A stretch of 64,000 bases of DNA, from the NCBI GenBank assembly GCA_964436045.1, contig CAYTBN010000002.1:62001-126000 (forward strand), in the 5' to 3' direction. Positions 32,323 to 41,974 of this stretch are shown here, in pieces. The translations under genes and the position numbers were made by a program. The notes below the pieces were generated by a model, which was not told the DNA's origin, did not search any database, and saw only the letters and a list, made by a program, of their open reading frames with translations. Source of the stretch: CAYTBN01 sp964436045 (lineage in GTDB: Bacteria; Myxococcota_A; UBA796; UBA9615; CAYRNR01). Positions within the stretch are counted from its first letter, which is position 1; every line of letters begins with the position of its first letter.

Positions 32323-32559
32323 ATGCCAAAGTCGAAGAACGTAAGGAAGAAGGGCAAGAAGCGGCGGAATCGTTCGTCGGGTAGCTCCGGCGGTGGCGGA
32401 TCGATGCTGGCCCTGCGATCGACGATGAAACGGGCGGCGGGCACAGTCGCCAGCGGCGGCGAGGACGAACGGAAGAGTTCGAGCCCCTGGTCGACTGTGG
32501 CGACCGTCGCGATCATCGCCGCGGCGGTGGCCGTGATCTACTTCCGTTTCCTCCGATGA
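32323..32559 (+). CDS. Small basic single-pass membrane protein
   Basis: This 78-residue protein has a strongly basic N-terminus (KSKNVRKKGKKRRNR), a Ser/Gly stretch and one C-terminal transmembrane helix (VATVAIIAAAVAVIYFRFL). A GAGG lies seven bases before the ATG. It ends ten bases before the next gene, so they may be co-transcribed. No family is recognised. The tail-anchored plan with a positive cytoplasmic head could bind nucleic acid or acidic partners, but nothing shows this. Confidence 0.55.
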   Translation: MPKSKNVRKKGKKRRNRSSGSSGGGGSMLALRSTMKRAAGTVASGGEDERKSSSPWSTVATVAIIAAAVAVIYFRFLR

Positions 32560-32569
32560 GTAGTGACCC

Positions 32570-34495
32570 GTGAAAGGGGGTACCTTGCGAGGCGCTCTGC
32601 TAGGACTGCTCGCGATCGCGCTGACCTCGGGGCTGATCCAGTCCGCGCTGGCGGCGGACTCCAAGCTCGTGGTGGTCGAATTCCAGCCCGCCACCGACGA
32701 CGACGCGGGTCTGGCCTACTTGCTGTACAGCACGGTCTCCGAGTCCCTCACCAACGACAGCGGCGATACGGTGGTCGCCGGCGAAGACGTGGAGATGTTC
32801 CTGGGCAGCGCCGCGGCCGACTGCCACAAGAAGCGTTCCTGCCTCGACAAGCTGGCCGAGCGTTTCGAGTCGGCGGCGGCGCTGTTGGCGACCATCGCCC
32901 GCGACGATCTGGAGATCTCGGTCACCTACGCCTTCATCTCCACCAGCACGGGCAACGTGCTCGATCAGGGAAAACGGGTCTACCAGGCGGGCGAGGAACG
33001 GGGGCTGGCCCAGCTCATCCTGGACAAGCGGCAAGAGGTGATGGAAGCGGCCGAAGACGACGCCTGGTCGGCGGACGTGGACGATGGTGACGGCGGCAGC
33101 TACTCCAGCGATCTTCCGCCCGTCGCACCCGACGATCGGGACACCCGCGAGACCGAGATGCAGCTGGAGGAGGACGGCGGTCCGAGCCGGTACTCCGCCC
33201 GGGAGTTCGAGCGAACCTCGTCGGAGAAGAACCGCGAGGAGAAGGAAGCCCGGGAGGCCGCGGCCGCGGCGGAGCGTTCCGAGCGGGCCCGCGAGCGCGA
33301 GGGGCGCTACGCCCGCGAGGAGGACGAGCGGGGGGATCGGGACGATCGGTACAGCCGCGATCGGGACACGTCCAACGATACGTCCCGCCGGGATCGGGAT
33401 GACCGGGAGAGCCGTGACCGGGTCCGGGTGCGCGATCTGGAGCCGGATGAGGATGCGGCGGCGACGGAATCGCAGACGGCGGACGCCAGGTCGACCCGGG
33501 CGAGTCGCAAGGAGGCGAGCGCACGCGAGGAGCGCGAAACCGCCGAGAAGGCGCGACGCGAGAGCACCCGCCGGGAGCGCAGCCGGAAACACCCGGAGGA
33601 TTCACCGACCAGCGACGACTACGAGGTGGTCGATCGTGTCTTGCTCGAGACCTTCGACAGCGAAGACGACGCGAGCTTCGCGGAAGACAGCCGGTCCGGC
33701 ACCAACCGGCTGACCCGGGAGGAGGCCGCCGAGGAGGGGATCGGCGCCGCCGAGTACCGGGCCTACGTCAACTCGGGGTTGACCTACGACGGCTGGACCC
33801 GCAAGCGATACGACCACAAGGGCAAGTTCCATCTGCGGTTCGCCGGGTTCTACGCCATCGGCGGACTGGACATGTACTACTCCGTGCGGGTCGTTCGGGA
33901 CAACAGCGAGGTGCTCGAGACCTACTACTGGCAGAGCTTCGGCTTCCGCGCCGTCAGCGGCGGGGGTACCTTCGGCATCGGCTTCGGGGTCGCCCCTGCG
34001 GTGGATCTGGGCGCCGAGGTCTCCTTGTTCTACGGCCAGCAGTGGCTGCTGCGGGAGTGGCGAACACCCGACGGGACGACCTCCTCCATCGGCTCGACCG
34101 CGGCTCCGCCCAAGGGCCCGGTCATGCACTTCATGATCGAGCCCAAGACGCGGTTCTACTTCACACCGTACAAGCCGGTGAAACCGTACGCCGGCTTCGG
34201 GTTCGCGCTGCTGTTCATGCCCCCCTTCGACGTCCCGGAGGACTGGGCTCCCGATCGGCCGGGCACCTTCGTGCTCGGCATCGAGCCGACTCTGGGCGTC
34301 CAGTTCGATTCGCCCCTGGGGGTCGGGTTCTTCATCGAGGCGCCCTTCACCGCCTACGTCGGGTCTGACCATGGAGTCGAGTCCGGCCTGGCCGGGGAAG
34401 GCGCCTACCTCTCAGACGAGGAGAAGAACGACCCGCCATCCCCGGTGCCGCGGTACATGTTGCGAGCCCAGATCGGCATCCAGATCCGGATGTGA
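32570..34495 (+). CDS. Exported protein with charged low-complexity region and beta-barrel-like end
   Basis: This 641-residue protein has a signal peptide (ALLGLLAIALTSGLIQSALAA). The N-terminal domain (about 30-170, KLVVVEFQPATDDDAG) resembles the nucleotide-independent lipoprotein/TolB-like domains seen in deltaproteobacterial proteins. Residues about 180-360 are almost all Glu, Asp, Arg, Lys and Ser, with many RE/RD pairs. From about 410 the chain is beta-rich and aromatic (RFAGFYAIGGLDMYYSV, RAQIGIQIRM at the end), like an outer-membrane barrel with a C-terminal strand. The start is GTG 32570, but TTG at 32585 has a better-placed site (AAAGGGGGT). Function unknown. Confidence 0.65.
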   Translation: MKGGTLRGALLGLLAIALTSGLIQSALAADSKLVVVEFQPATDDDAGLAYLLYSTVSESLTNDSGDTVVAGEDVEMFLGSAAADCHKKRSCLDKLAERFESAAALLATIARDDLEISVTYAFISTSTGNVLDQGKRVYQAGEERGLAQLILDKRQEVMEAAEDDAWSADVDDGDGGSYSSDLPPVAPDDRDTRETEMQLEEDGGPSRYSAREFERTSSEKNREEKEAREAAAAAERSERAREREGRYAREEDERGDRDDRYSRDRDTSNDTSRRDRDDRESRDRVRVRDLEPDEDAAATESQTADARSTRASRKEASAREERETAEKARRESTRRERSRKHPEDSPTSDDYEVVDRVLLETFDSEDDASFAEDSRSGTNRLTREEAAEEGIGAAEYRAYVNSGLTYDGWTRKRYDHKGKFHLRFAGFYAIGGLDMYYSVRVVRDNSEVLETYYWQSFGFRAVSGGGTFGIGFGVAPAVDLGAEVSLFYGQQWLLREWRTPDGTTSSIGSTAAPPKGPVMHFMIEPKTRFYFTPYKPVKPYAGFGFALLFMPPFDVPEDWAPDRPGTFVLGIEPTLGVQFDSPLGVGFFIEAPFTAYVGSDHGVESGLAGEGAYLSDEEKNDPPSPVPRYMLRAQIGIQIRM

Positions 34496-34499
34496 ACGC

Positions 34500-35099
34500 T
34501 CAGCGGACCACGTAGACGATGTCACCCAGGCCGGTCTCCACGGCCAACGCCCGACCGGAGTCGTCCCGCAAGTCCGGTCCCACGCTGTACAGCAACACTG
34601 CCGAGGAGTCCCAGCTGGGCGAGGTGAGGACCAGCGGTCCACCCGTGGGCGACCAGGGGTCGGTGGGGGGTGCAAGCAGCAGGTCCGGGACGAGGGGATC
34701 CCAGGCGCGGGGGTAGCTCCCCGACTCCGCGCGGAAGGTCTCCACGGCCACCGCCCCCTGTTCCAACCCCCGGATGGCAGCGACCATGTGTTCGTCGAAA
34801 GCGTCCGTCGGCAGTGCGGGTGGGGTCCTGGGGTCCGGCGTGGGGCGGCCCCCGCGAAAGGCGAGCACCGCCAGCGCGGCGATCAGCGCCGCGGCGACCA
34901 GCAATCCCAGCGCGACGCGGGGTTGGGGGCGACCCGATGGGCGCTCCGGCTCCCCGGTATTGGACGCCAGGGCAGCGCCGATGCACGCCGGACAGACCGA
35001 CTCGCCGGCCGCGTCATCGAGGCATTCATCGCAGTGGTGCCGCCCGCACAGCGTGCAGGCTCGGGGGGCGATGCGCTCGGGGTGCCGGTGGCAGCGCAC
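34500..35099 (-). CDS. Zinc-finger, transmembrane and GspG-like domain protein
   Basis: The 199 residues fall into three parts. Residues 1-40 have paired Cys/His in a B-box-like zinc-binding pattern (CHRHPERIAPRACTLCGRHHCDECL, then CPACIG). About 62-82 is one transmembrane helix. About 100-199 resembles the globular part of type II pseudopilin GspG, with the fold-typical FRAESGSYPRAWDPL, TDPWSPTGG and LYSVGPD-D order. It lacks a prepilin leader, so it would not be processed as a pilin. It converges on the upstream barrel-like protein gene. The role is unknown; similar zinc-finger/pseudopilin hybrids may be sensors, but that is inference. Confidence 0.65.
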   Translation of the reverse strand: MRCHRHPERIAPRACTLCGRHHCDECLDDAAGESVCPACIGAALASNTGEPERPSGRPQPRVALGLLVAAALIAALAVLAFRGGRPTPDPRTPPALPTDAFDEHMVAAIRGLEQGAVAVETFRAESGSYPRAWDPLVPDLLLAPPTDPWSPTGGPLVLTSPSWDSSAVLLYSVGPDLRDDSGRALAVETGLGDIVYVVR

Positions 35100-35271
35100 G
35101 CAGCCAACCTAGGGGAGGCCGCGCGGGGGTGTCAAGGCGCCGACGGGCTTCTCGCGTGTGCACGCGGATCAGTTGAAAAACGGGAGTGGTTACTGGTAGT
35201 TTTCGCAATCACTATGCCGGAGGTCTCTATCCGGCTCATTCGAACGCAGGTCCGACAGGGAGCAGAGGTCC

Positions 35272-38200
35272 ATGGCCAGGAAGAAGAAGAAGGGCGCCAA
35301 GAAGTCCCAGCCGCCGCCGCCGCCCCAGCCCGTGGCGGAAGAAGAAGAGGGCTTCGGCGATCTCGAGGACCTGTTCTTTTCGCAGGATGCGGGGACGTTC
35401 TCCCGCGCTGTTTCTGAAGATCCCTACGCTGTGCCCGTGACGGGCGAAGCGATGGACGTGCCGGACGCGCCGGCGGCGATGACCGGTGGCGCGGAGCCTG
35501 AGCCCAAACCCGAGCCGCAGCCGGAGCCGGCGCCTGAGCCCGAACCCGAGCCGGAGCCGGCGCCCGAACCGGAGGCCGAGGCCGAGCCGGCGCCCGAACC
35601 GGAGCCCGAGCCGGCGCCCGAACCGGAGCCCGAGCCCGAGCCGGAGTCCGAGCCGGAGCCTGAGCCCGAACCCGAGCCGGAGCCGGAGCCCGAGCCGGAG
35701 CCCGAGAACGACGGCGACGCTGCCGAGACCCCCCCCACGGCCGAGGTGGGCGTGCTGCCCCCCGAGGAGGCCGGGGCCGACGTCCCCGAGCCCGAGCAGC
35801 TGGCCCCGCCCCGCGACGCCGAGGAGAGTGGTGTCCGCGAGGCCACCGCGTTGGGCGCCGACGCCGGCGTCGAGATGGCCCCCGCGGCGGTTCCCGCTGC
35901 CCTGGAGTCCGTGGCAGACTTGGTCGCCGAGGGCACGTGGGAAGAGGTGATCCAGTCCCTGGCAAACGAGATCTCGTCCACCAAGAAGCACGCGAACAAG
36001 GCGGTCCTGACCTTCGAGCTCTCCCGCGTCCACAGCCAGAAGCTGGGGGACTGGGACGACGCCGAGCGCCTCTGCCGCGGTGCCCTGGATCTGGAGGGTG
36101 GCCAGCTGGCCTCGCTCCGCGAGCTGGTACGGATCTGCGCCGCCCGTGAGAACTGGCCGGAGACGGTGGAGTTCCTCTCCAAGCAGGCCCAGACCGTGGA
36201 GGATCCGGCGGCCCGCTCGGCCGCGCTGCTGGCCAGCGCCCATATCCGTATGACCCAGCTGGGCGACGATGCCGGAGCGGACGCGGACCTGCGAAATGCG
36301 CTGGAGTTCACCCCCGCCAACTACATCGCCCTGCGCTTCCTGCGGGAGATCTATTACCGCCAGGAGGACTGGGACAAGCTGGTCGAGGTGCTCAAGATCG
36401 CCGCGGACGTGGCCGAAGGCCCGCAGAAACAGCGGGTGCTCTACGAGCTGGGACGGCTGCACGACGAGGTGTTGCGCAAGCCCCTGGACGCGGCGCCCTA
36501 TTTCGCCGAGTGCCTGGAGATCGACGCCCGCTTCATCCCGGCCTGCCTCGCCTTGCGCCGGATCTACAGCCGCGCCGAGGAGTACGAGGAGCTGACCAAG
36601 CTCCAGCAGGATTTCGCCCGCGCCCTCGGCGGCGCGGACCAGCAGTACTGGATGAAGCGCGCCGCCGCGCTGATGGACGAGAAGCTGGATGACCCCGACG
36701 CCGCCGAGACGGCGTACCGCGAGGCCATGGAGTGCGGTCCTCCCGAGCTGCGACCCAGCCAGGAGTACCGCGGCTTCCTGATGCGGCGCCAGCGCTACGA
36801 GGCGCTGGTCGAGCAGCTACGGTCCGAGGTCGAGACCGTGGACGATCCGCTGTTCGCGGCCGGGATCCAGATGCAGATCGGCGAGATCGCGCTGGCCGGG
36901 CTGGACGACGCCGAGCTGGCCAGTGGGGCCTTCGACGCCGCCCTGGCGCTGGATGCAGACTGCGCGCCGGCCCACGAGGGCAAGCGGCTGCTGTTGCTCA
37001 AGGCTGGCGACCACGACGCGCTGGTCAAGCACTACGAGACCGCGGCCGAGGCCTCATCGGACGCGCGCAGCCAGGTGGCGTTCCACATCAAGGTGGGGGA
37101 GATCCGCGAGCAGCGGCTCAAGGACGCTGAAGGCGCCGCCGCACAGTACCGCCGGGCCCTGGAGCTGGCGCCCAACTACCTGCCGGCCAGGGAACGGCTG
37201 GCGCGGGTGCTGGGCAAGCTTGGTCAGTTCGAGGAGCAGGCGACCGTGCTCGAACAGACCGCCTCGCTCCTCGACGGTGCCGAGGCGCGGAGTGTCACGC
37301 TGTACAGCGCTGGCAAACTCTTCGCCGACAAGGTGGGCAACCCCGAGCGCGCCATTCGCTGCCTGGAACTCTCCCTGGAGTCTCCGCCGGGATCGCTGCT
37401 GAATCAGGAAGCCCTGATCGAGGCACAGCTCGACGCGGGCAAGGTCCGCGATGCGGCGGATGCCCTGCAGGCTGCAGCGGATTCCACCGAGGACACCGAG
37501 GTCCGCGTCTCTTTGCTCTACCGGGCCGTGCACCTGGCCATCACCGAGCTGGGGGACATCGACCGGGCCGAGGCCTGCCTGCGGGCAATCCTCGATCTGA
37601 GCCCGACCTTCCTCGAGGCCACCCTCGATCTCAAGGACATCCTCGTCCAGTCCGCCAACCGCGCGTCGGTGGCGGTCCTCGACGAGCAGGAGGCGGCCGC
37701 CTGCGACAGCGCCAAGCGCCGCTACTGGTGGCTGTACAGCGCAGCCTGGAACTACGAGATGGCCGGCCAGCTGGACAAGGCCCGCGAGTGTTACTCGCGT
37801 GCTCTCAAGGAGGTCAGCGACGCCCGCGGCGCCTTCATGGCGCTGCTGCGACTGGCGCGGCGTCAGAAGGACGAGCTGGCGCTGGCAGACATGTATCGCG
37901 AGCGGCTGTCGGTGGTCGGCGACGGCGCGGCCAGCCTGGCCATCCAGGTGGAGTTGCTGGACTGCCTCTACTGGCTCGAGGACGCCGACGCGGTCGCCGA
38001 GATGAGCGTGAAGCTCGTCGAGCACGCGCCAGAGGTCAACCTGCCTCGCACGTCGCTGGGCATGATCTGCGAGGAGCTGGAGCTGTGGTCCGAGGCGCTG
38101 ACCTGCTACGGCGCCGCCGCGGATCGTTCCCCGGAGCGGGTGCGGGTCACCGCCCGGTACCAGTGCGGCCTGCTGGCCGAGGAATTCCGCGAGGACGCCG

Positions 38201-40737
38201 CCGCGGCCACCGAGTGCTACCAGCTGGTGCTCGATGACGATGCCCGCTACGCCATGGCCCTCGACGGCCTGGAGCGCCTGTGCACCCAGAGCGGTGATCG
38301 GGAGGGTCTGGCTCGTCTGTACGCCAACCAGGCCAAGGACGGCATCGGCAATCCAGTGGGCACCTTCTATGCCCTTCTCGCCGGTGACCTCCACCACGAG
38401 TTGAGCCGCTTCGATGCTGCGGCGGGGTACTACGAGCAGGCCTTCGAGGATCCCGTCGGCCGCGAGCGGGCGTTCGAGGCGCTGCGGCGGATCCACCTGC
38501 GCAATCGGGATGGCGAGGCCCTCGCCGAGCTGACCGAACGCCTGTGCTCCGAGCTGCCCGCCAACGAGGCCCAGTGCCGGCGGATGGACCTGGCCGACGG
38601 TCTGTTCCAGATCGGTGACGAGGACGGGGTCATCGCGACCTACGACGGTCTCCTGGCGGACTTCGAGGATCTGGTCGTGCCGGCCTTCCACCTTAAGGTG
38701 CTGTACTCGGACCGCGAAGACTGGAATGGGGCGCTCGGAGTGCTGGAGACGATCCAGGACCGGGTCGTCTCCAAAGCGGTGCGCACGGCGGTGGCCGACC
38801 AGATCGATGCGGTGTTGCGGGACCGCTTCATCGATCGACCGGAGGCGCGGTCGTTCTTCCAACGCCTGTACGACCGGGACAAGAAAAACCCCGCCGCGCT
38901 CAAGGGGCTGGGGGCCATCGCCTTCAAGGAAGAGAACTACGACGACGCGTTCCTGTACTTCGACGAGCTCAAGGACGTCACCGACGATCCGGTCCAGAAG
39001 GCCGTCGCGGTCTTCCACCTGGGCCGGGTGACCGACATCAAGGAGGGCAAGCCCGAGGACGCCGCCAAGGCCTACGAGGAGGCTCTCGAACTCGACTCGA
39101 CGCTCAGCGGACCCATCGAGGCGCTGATCGACCTGCACACGCGCAACGAGAACTGGCAGGCCCTCGTGGGGGTCCTCAGTCGCCAGGCGAGCACCGTCCG
39201 GGACAAGGACAAGATCGGCATCTACGCCGAGATCGCCCGGGTCTGGGAGGACCGGATCGAGAACATCGAGCTGGCGATCAAGAGCTGGGAGCGAGTGGTC
39301 GCCCAGGATGCGTTGCACCTCGAAGCCTACGACAGACTGATGGGATTACACGGCAAGGAGGGCGATCACCGACGTCAGATCGAGGTCGGAAGGGCGAAGG
39401 TGGAGCAGCTGCCGGAGGACCGGCGGGCGGCCCTGCTGTTCGAACTCGGTGCCGTCGCGGGCGACAAGCTCCGCTCCGAGGAGCTGGCCCAGGGACTGTA
39501 CGAGCAGGCGGCTGCGTGCCCCGGCTCCCACCGCGGGGCCCTGTCTGGACTGCGCGAGATGGCGTCGCGCCGCGGTGACTGGGACCAAGTGGTCGAGATG
39601 GCGGGCAAGGAAGCTGAGCTGGTCGACGAACCTCTGGACCGGATCGACCTGTACCTGGCAAGGGCCAGCGTTCGGCTCAACAAGCAGATCGACCGGGAGG
39701 GCGCCTGCCCCGACTTCCGCCGGGTGCTGGAACTCGATCCCGAGAACCGCCTCGCGTTGCGGTTCTTCGTCGACTATCACTACGACCGCCAGGCCTGGAA
39801 GGAGGCTCTGCCGGTCTTCGAGACCTTCCGTACCGCCGTCGGGGAGATGGACATCGAGGAGGACGAGGACATCCATGAGGAGGTCACCCTCTACTGGTTC
39901 AAGTTCGGCCGGGTGTACGCCTCCAACGAGCGCGCCACCGAGGCGCTCGAGTGCTTCCGCACCGCGCTGGAACTGACGCCAACCCACGTTCCCTCGCTCC
40001 GTGAGGCTGCTCCCCGGTTGATGGAGCTCGAAGACTGGAAGGGCGCGGCCAAGTTCTACCGCCAGGTCCTGAGGTTGCTGGGCGGGTTCGGCGACCAGGA
40101 GACCCTGACCGAAGCCACGCTCAACCTGGGGCGCTGCGAGCTGCAGATAGGCAAGCCCGACGCGGCGGTCAAGCGCTTCACCAAGATCCTCGAGCGAAAT
40201 CCCAACGACGTGGGCGCGCTCGAAGGCATGGCGGACGTTCACCGGCAGAACAAGGACTGGAACACCCTGCTGTCGACCTACAACGCGATCATCAAGTACG
40301 CCAGGAGCGCGGACCAGGTGATCGACGCCTACCTGCAAAAGGGCGACATCCTCGAGGAGAAGCTGGGCTACTCGGACAAGGCCGCGCTGCACTACGAGAA
40401 GGTCTTGATGTACGACAAGACCAACCACCTCGCCATGCTGCGGTTGTCAGAGATCGCACTGAGCCGCGAGGACCTGGACAAGGCGCGCAAGTGGGCCGAG
40501 GTCGGCGAACGTACCGCGAACGAGGCCAGCGACGGCGCGGGTATCGTGCGCTCCAAGCTGCTCCAGGCCATCGCCAGCGCGGCCTCGGGCGAGGACGGCG
40601 CAGCCCTCACCGAGGCGGCCCTCGCCGACGCTGGTGACGACAAGGGCGCGGTCGAGGAGATCGCGAAGGGGCTGGCGTCCTCGTCGGCCACCGGGGACCT
40701 GCTCAAGACCTACCGCAAGCACTTCGCGCGGCTGTAA
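35272..40737 (+). CDS. Very large TPR protein with Glu-Pro repeat region
   Basis: This 1,821-residue protein is probably cytoplasmic, as no signal peptide is seen. The N-terminus is a short Lys-rich tip (RKKKKGAKKSQ) and an acidic segment, followed by a Glu-Pro repeat (about 73-145). From about 215 to the end it is nearly continuous tetratricopeptide-like helices, with recurring patterns such as AAxxYRRALELAPNYLPA and TEALECFRTALELTPTHVPSL. TPR arrays are protein-binding scaffolds. No catalytic domain is visible. It stands between divergent and unrelated genes, so its partner is unknown. Long multi-TPR proteins of this kind are common in Myxococcota. Confidence 0.85.
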   Translation: MARKKKKGAKKSQPPPPPQPVAEEEEGFGDLEDLFFSQDAGTFSRAVSEDPYAVPVTGEAMDVPDAPAAMTGGAEPEPKPEPQPEPAPEPEPEPEPAPEPEAEAEPAPEPEPEPAPEPEPEPEPESEPEPEPEPEPEPEPEPEPENDGDAAETPPTAEVGVLPPEEAGADVPEPEQLAPPRDAEESGVREATALGADAGVEMAPAAVPAALESVADLVAEGTWEEVIQSLANEISSTKKHANKAVLTFELSRVHSQKLGDWDDAERLCRGALDLEGGQLASLRELVRICAARENWPETVEFLSKQAQTVEDPAARSAALLASAHIRMTQLGDDAGADADLRNALEFTPANYIALRFLREIYYRQEDWDKLVEVLKIAADVAEGPQKQRVLYELGRLHDEVLRKPLDAAPYFAECLEIDARFIPACLALRRIYSRAEEYEELTKLQQDFARALGGADQQYWMKRAAALMDEKLDDPDAAETAYREAMECGPPELRPSQEYRGFLMRRQRYEALVEQLRSEVETVDDPLFAAGIQMQIGEIALAGLDDAELASGAFDAALALDADCAPAHEGKRLLLLKAGDHDALVKHYETAAEASSDARSQVAFHIKVGEIREQRLKDAEGAAAQYRRALELAPNYLPARERLARVLGKLGQFEEQATVLEQTASLLDGAEARSVTLYSAGKLFADKVGNPERAIRCLELSLESPPGSLLNQEALIEAQLDAGKVRDAADALQAAADSTEDTEVRVSLLYRAVHLAITELGDIDRAEACLRAILDLSPTFLEATLDLKDILVQSANRASVAVLDEQEAAACDSAKRRYWWLYSAAWNYEMAGQLDKARECYSRALKEVSDARGAFMALLRLARRQKDELALADMYRERLSVVGDGAASLAIQVELLDCLYWLEDADAVAEMSVKLVEHAPEVNLPRTSLGMICEELELWSEALTCYGAAADRSPERVRVTARYQCGLLAEEFREDAAAATECYQLVLDDDARYAMALDGLERLCTQSGDREGLARLYANQAKDGIGNPVGTFYALLAGDLHHELSRFDAAAGYYEQAFEDPVGRERAFEALRRIHLRNRDGEALAELTERLCSELPANEAQCRRMDLADGLFQIGDEDGVIATYDGLLADFEDLVVPAFHLKVLYSDREDWNGALGVLETIQDRVVSKAVRTAVADQIDAVLRDRFIDRPEARSFFQRLYDRDKKNPAALKGLGAIAFKEENYDDAFLYFDELKDVTDDPVQKAVAVFHLGRVTDIKEGKPEDAAKAYEEALELDSTLSGPIEALIDLHTRNENWQALVGVLSRQASTVRDKDKIGIYAEIARVWEDRIENIELAIKSWERVVAQDALHLEAYDRLMGLHGKEGDHRRQIEVGRAKVEQLPEDRRAALLFELGAVAGDKLRSEELAQGLYEQAAACPGSHRGALSGLREMASRRGDWDQVVEMAGKEAELVDEPLDRIDLYLARASVRLNKQIDREGACPDFRRVLELDPENRLALRFFVDYHYDRQAWKEALPVFETFRTAVGEMDIEEDEDIHEEVTLYWFKFGRVYASNERATEALECFRTALELTPTHVPSLREAAPRLMELEDWKGAAKFYRQVLRLLGGFGDQETLTEATLNLGRCELQIGKPDAAVKRFTKILERNPNDVGALEGMADVHRQNKDWNTLLSTYNAIIKYARSADQVIDAYLQKGDILEEKLGYSDKAALHYEKVLMYDKTNHLAMLRLSEIALSREDLDKARKWAEVGERTANEASDGAGIVRSKLLQAIASAASGEDGAALTEAALADAGDDKGAVEEIAKGLASSSATGDLLKTYRKHFARL
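35491..35705 (+). repeat. In-gene Glu-Pro dipeptide repeat
   Basis: About 72 residues alternate Glu and Pro with scattered Ala, Lys, Gln and Ser. The DNA is a chain of near-identical six-base units (GAGCCG, GAGCCC). This makes an extended rigid spacer before the TPR domain and a likely site of length variation. Confidence 0.85.
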
Positions 40738-40755
40738 CCCGCGCCCCCTCCCGTC

Positions 40756-41358
40756 GTGACCGACCCTCCACCCCCGCGGCTCGTCCGCACGGGCGGCGCC
40801 CTGTTCCGCGTGCGGAGCTGGACCCCGGTACCCCTGCTCGTCGCCGCGATGGCGCTGGCGAGGCCTTCCCTGGGGACCCTCGTCGCTGGGCTGGCCCTGG
40901 CCATCGTCGGCGAGTCCATCCGGATGGCGAGTGTGGCCCACATCGGCGCCCGCAGCCGGACCCGGGGGGACGGCGTCGGGCCGCTGATCACCCGCGGACC
41001 CTTCGCCCACTGTCGCAATCCCCTCTACCTGGGCAATCTGCTGATGGCCGCGGGCCTCGCCCTGGGGACCGGCATTCCGGCGCTGTCCGCCCTGACCGTC
41101 GTGCTGGTGGGAGCCCAGTACCGGGCGATCGTGGCCTGGGAGGAGCGCCAGCTCGAGGTGGCCCACGGCGATGCCTACCGGGCCTACTGCGCTGCTGTCC
41201 CCCGCTTCCTTCCCCGGCGCGCCCGGCCGTCGACCGCGGTCTCCGGGCTGCGGGCGCCCTGGTCCCGGGTGCTCCGCGCGGAACGCAGCACCCTGGTCGT
41301 TCACGCGCTCGCCTGGGCCGCGTTGGCGGGAATCTGGTTCTGGCGGCCGGGCGAGTGA
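40756..41358 (+). CDS. Isoprenylcysteine carboxyl methyltransferase (ICMT)-like membrane protein
   Basis: This 200-residue protein has about five hydrophobic segments. It shows the ICMT/PEMT family core: GPFAHCRNPLYLGNLLMAAGLAL, followed by EERQLEVAHGDAYRAYCAAVPRFLP. In this family the RNPxY and E-E-x-x-L...YxxYxxxVPRFLP motifs bind S-adenosylmethionine. In bacteria members methylate small molecules or lipids, and the substrate here is unknown. The start is GTG at 40756, 18 bases after the TPR gene. Confidence 0.78.
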   Translation: MTDPPPPRLVRTGGALFRVRSWTPVPLLVAAMALARPSLGTLVAGLALAIVGESIRMASVAHIGARSRTRGDGVGPLITRGPFAHCRNPLYLGNLLMAAGLALGTGIPALSALTVVLVGAQYRAIVAWEERQLEVAHGDAYRAYCAAVPRFLPRRARPSTAVSGLRAPWSRVLRAERSTLVVHALAWAALAGIWFWRPGE

Positions 41359-41386
41359 TCCGAGCCAGACTTGCGCCGCCTGGGCC

Positions 41387-41968
41387 TCAGAACCAGGGAG
41401 TCGCCAGCAGGATCGCCGAGCAGATCAACAGCAGGAAGGTGACTACGAACGCGCCGATCAGCCGCCCTGCGGTCAGATAGGGACGGGGAAAGACGCGAAG
41501 GTCACGCTGGGGCGCGATGTCCGCGGGTCCACTCGGCGGTTGCCCGTGCAGGGCGACCAGCCGCTGGACGGCTCGATCGATGAAGGGCCGCGCATCGTTC
41601 ACCAGCTGGTTCGAGCCCCCGTCCCAGGCAGCCACGGCCCGGAAGCAAGCCAGCGCCTCCTCCGTCCGCTTCAGCGCCTCGAAGGCCCTGCCGCGGTAAT
41701 AGACCAGCGGGATCTGCGGGGACACCAGGGTGCGCAGGTTCTTGCCGCGCAGCATCAGTCCCGTGATCCGGATGACCTCTTCCGGATTCCCCCGTTCCAG
41801 CTCACCGCGCGCCTGGCTCGCATTTCGCTGGATAGAGCGTCGGGTGGCCTCCTTGCGCTCCAGGAACTCCAGCCGTTCCAGGGCCGGGGTACGGGGAGGC
41901 TGCCGGCCTCGGCGCGGCGCTGGGCCCGGTGGGGTCGGTCGCGGACGTGGCGGCGGGCGGGCGGGCAC
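41387..41968 (-). CDS. TPR-like protein with C-terminal membrane anchor
   Basis: This 193-residue protein starts at GTG. It has a Pro/Arg-rich N-terminus (about 1-28) and a short helical repeat region with TPR-like pattern (YYRGRAFEALKRTEEALACFRAV, about 90-115). A single C-terminal transmembrane helix ends it (IGAFVVTFLLLICSAILLA). It starts six bases after glpD and is probably co-transcribed with it. No specific family is recognised. Confidence 0.6.
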   Translation of the reverse strand: MPARPPPRPRPTPPGPAPRRGRQPPRTPALERLEFLERKEATRRSIQRNASQARGELERGNPEEVIRITGLMLRGKNLRTLVSPQIPLVYYRGRAFEALKRTEEALACFRAVAAWDGGSNQLVNDARPFIDRAVQRLVALHGQPPSGPADIAPQRDLRVFPRPYLTAGRLIGAFVVTFLLLICSAILLATPWF

Positions 41969-41974
41969 GGACCC

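Noticed and set aside
37054..39318. 754-codon minus-strand open frame inside the large TPR gene
   Set aside because: The composition is that of an antisense shadow, and the plus-strand TPR pattern runs through without a break.
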